Of a stretch of DNA of 21,802 nt, positions 21,801 to 21,802 are shown in pieces. Within the stretch, counting starts at the first letter, position 1. Each line of letters opens with the position of its first letter. The stretch lies in the NCBI GenBank assembly GCA_047973085.1, contig JBKEBI010000033.1:1-21802 (forward strand), in the 5' to 3' direction. The stretch comes from JBKEDG01 sp047973085 (lineage in GTDB: Bacteria; Bacillota_I; Bacilli_A; JBKEDG01). Both the position numbers and the translations under genes were made by a program. Under the pieces are notes generated by a model. That model saw only the letters and a list, made by a program, of their open reading frames with translations. It did not search any database and was not told the DNA's origin.

Positions 21801-21802
21801 AT

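Overview
The window is a strongly A+T-rich, gene-dense stretch of a bacterial chromosome that uses the standard genetic code. The organism looks like a low-GC Bacillota, most probably of class Bacilli. This rests on gene content and order (rsmG-noc, parA-parB, mscS-yyzM-ychF, ecfA1-ecfA2-ecfT-truA, rplM-rpsI), on strong AGGAGG-type ribosome binding sites, on CCA-encoding tRNA genes and on a Bacillales-type Nfu protein. A Gemella-like organism would fit, but that is inference without a database search. No phage, transposon or CRISPR signature is visible. It reads as ordinary core chromosome with a few local rearrangements.

Layout. Positions 1-1949 hold the 3' part of deoB (phosphopentomutase) and an unrecognised membrane-anchored protein, closed by a bidirectional terminator. 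Positions 2001-2679 hold a divergent pair, nfu (Fe-S carrier, minus) and an S1-domain RNA-binding protein (plus). Positions 2733-3466 carry five tRNA genes: Val-Thr-Gln-Lys from one strong promoter, then Leu from another. Positions 3520-6950 form a compact operon mgtE-rsmG-noc-yggS, with a parS-like sequence inside rsmG. An AT-rich gap of about 350 bp with a terminator and the parA promoter follows. From 7307 to 15780, ten genes run head to tail with overlaps or gaps of at most 11 nt: parA, parB, mscS, yyzM, abgT-type transporter, ychF, ecfA1, ecfA2, ecfT, truA. They end at a second bidirectional terminator. A two-gene ABC-2 exporter (minus strand, 15832-17458) separates truA from rplM-rpsI, which has its own consensus promoter and an L13-leader-like RNA hairpin. 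recG, a cyclophilin lipoprotein and a C_GCAxxG_C_C-family protein complete the window.

How the genes work together. The central block combines chromosome segregation and nucleoid occlusion (ParA, ParB, Noc), ribosome maturation and translation (RsmG, YchF, TruA, L13, S9, tRNAs), envelope transport and osmotic safety (MgtE, MscS, the shared ECF vitamin-uptake motor, an AbgT-type carrier) and DNA repair (RecG).

I did not find a clearly new multi-gene system. The points most worth a second look are a Noc protein lacking the usual N-terminal membrane-targeting helix, a near-consensus parS site inside the adjacent rsmG gene, the fusion of the parAB cluster with the ECF-truA cluster in one apparent operon, a C-terminally short RecG, and the unrecognised protein at 909-1949.
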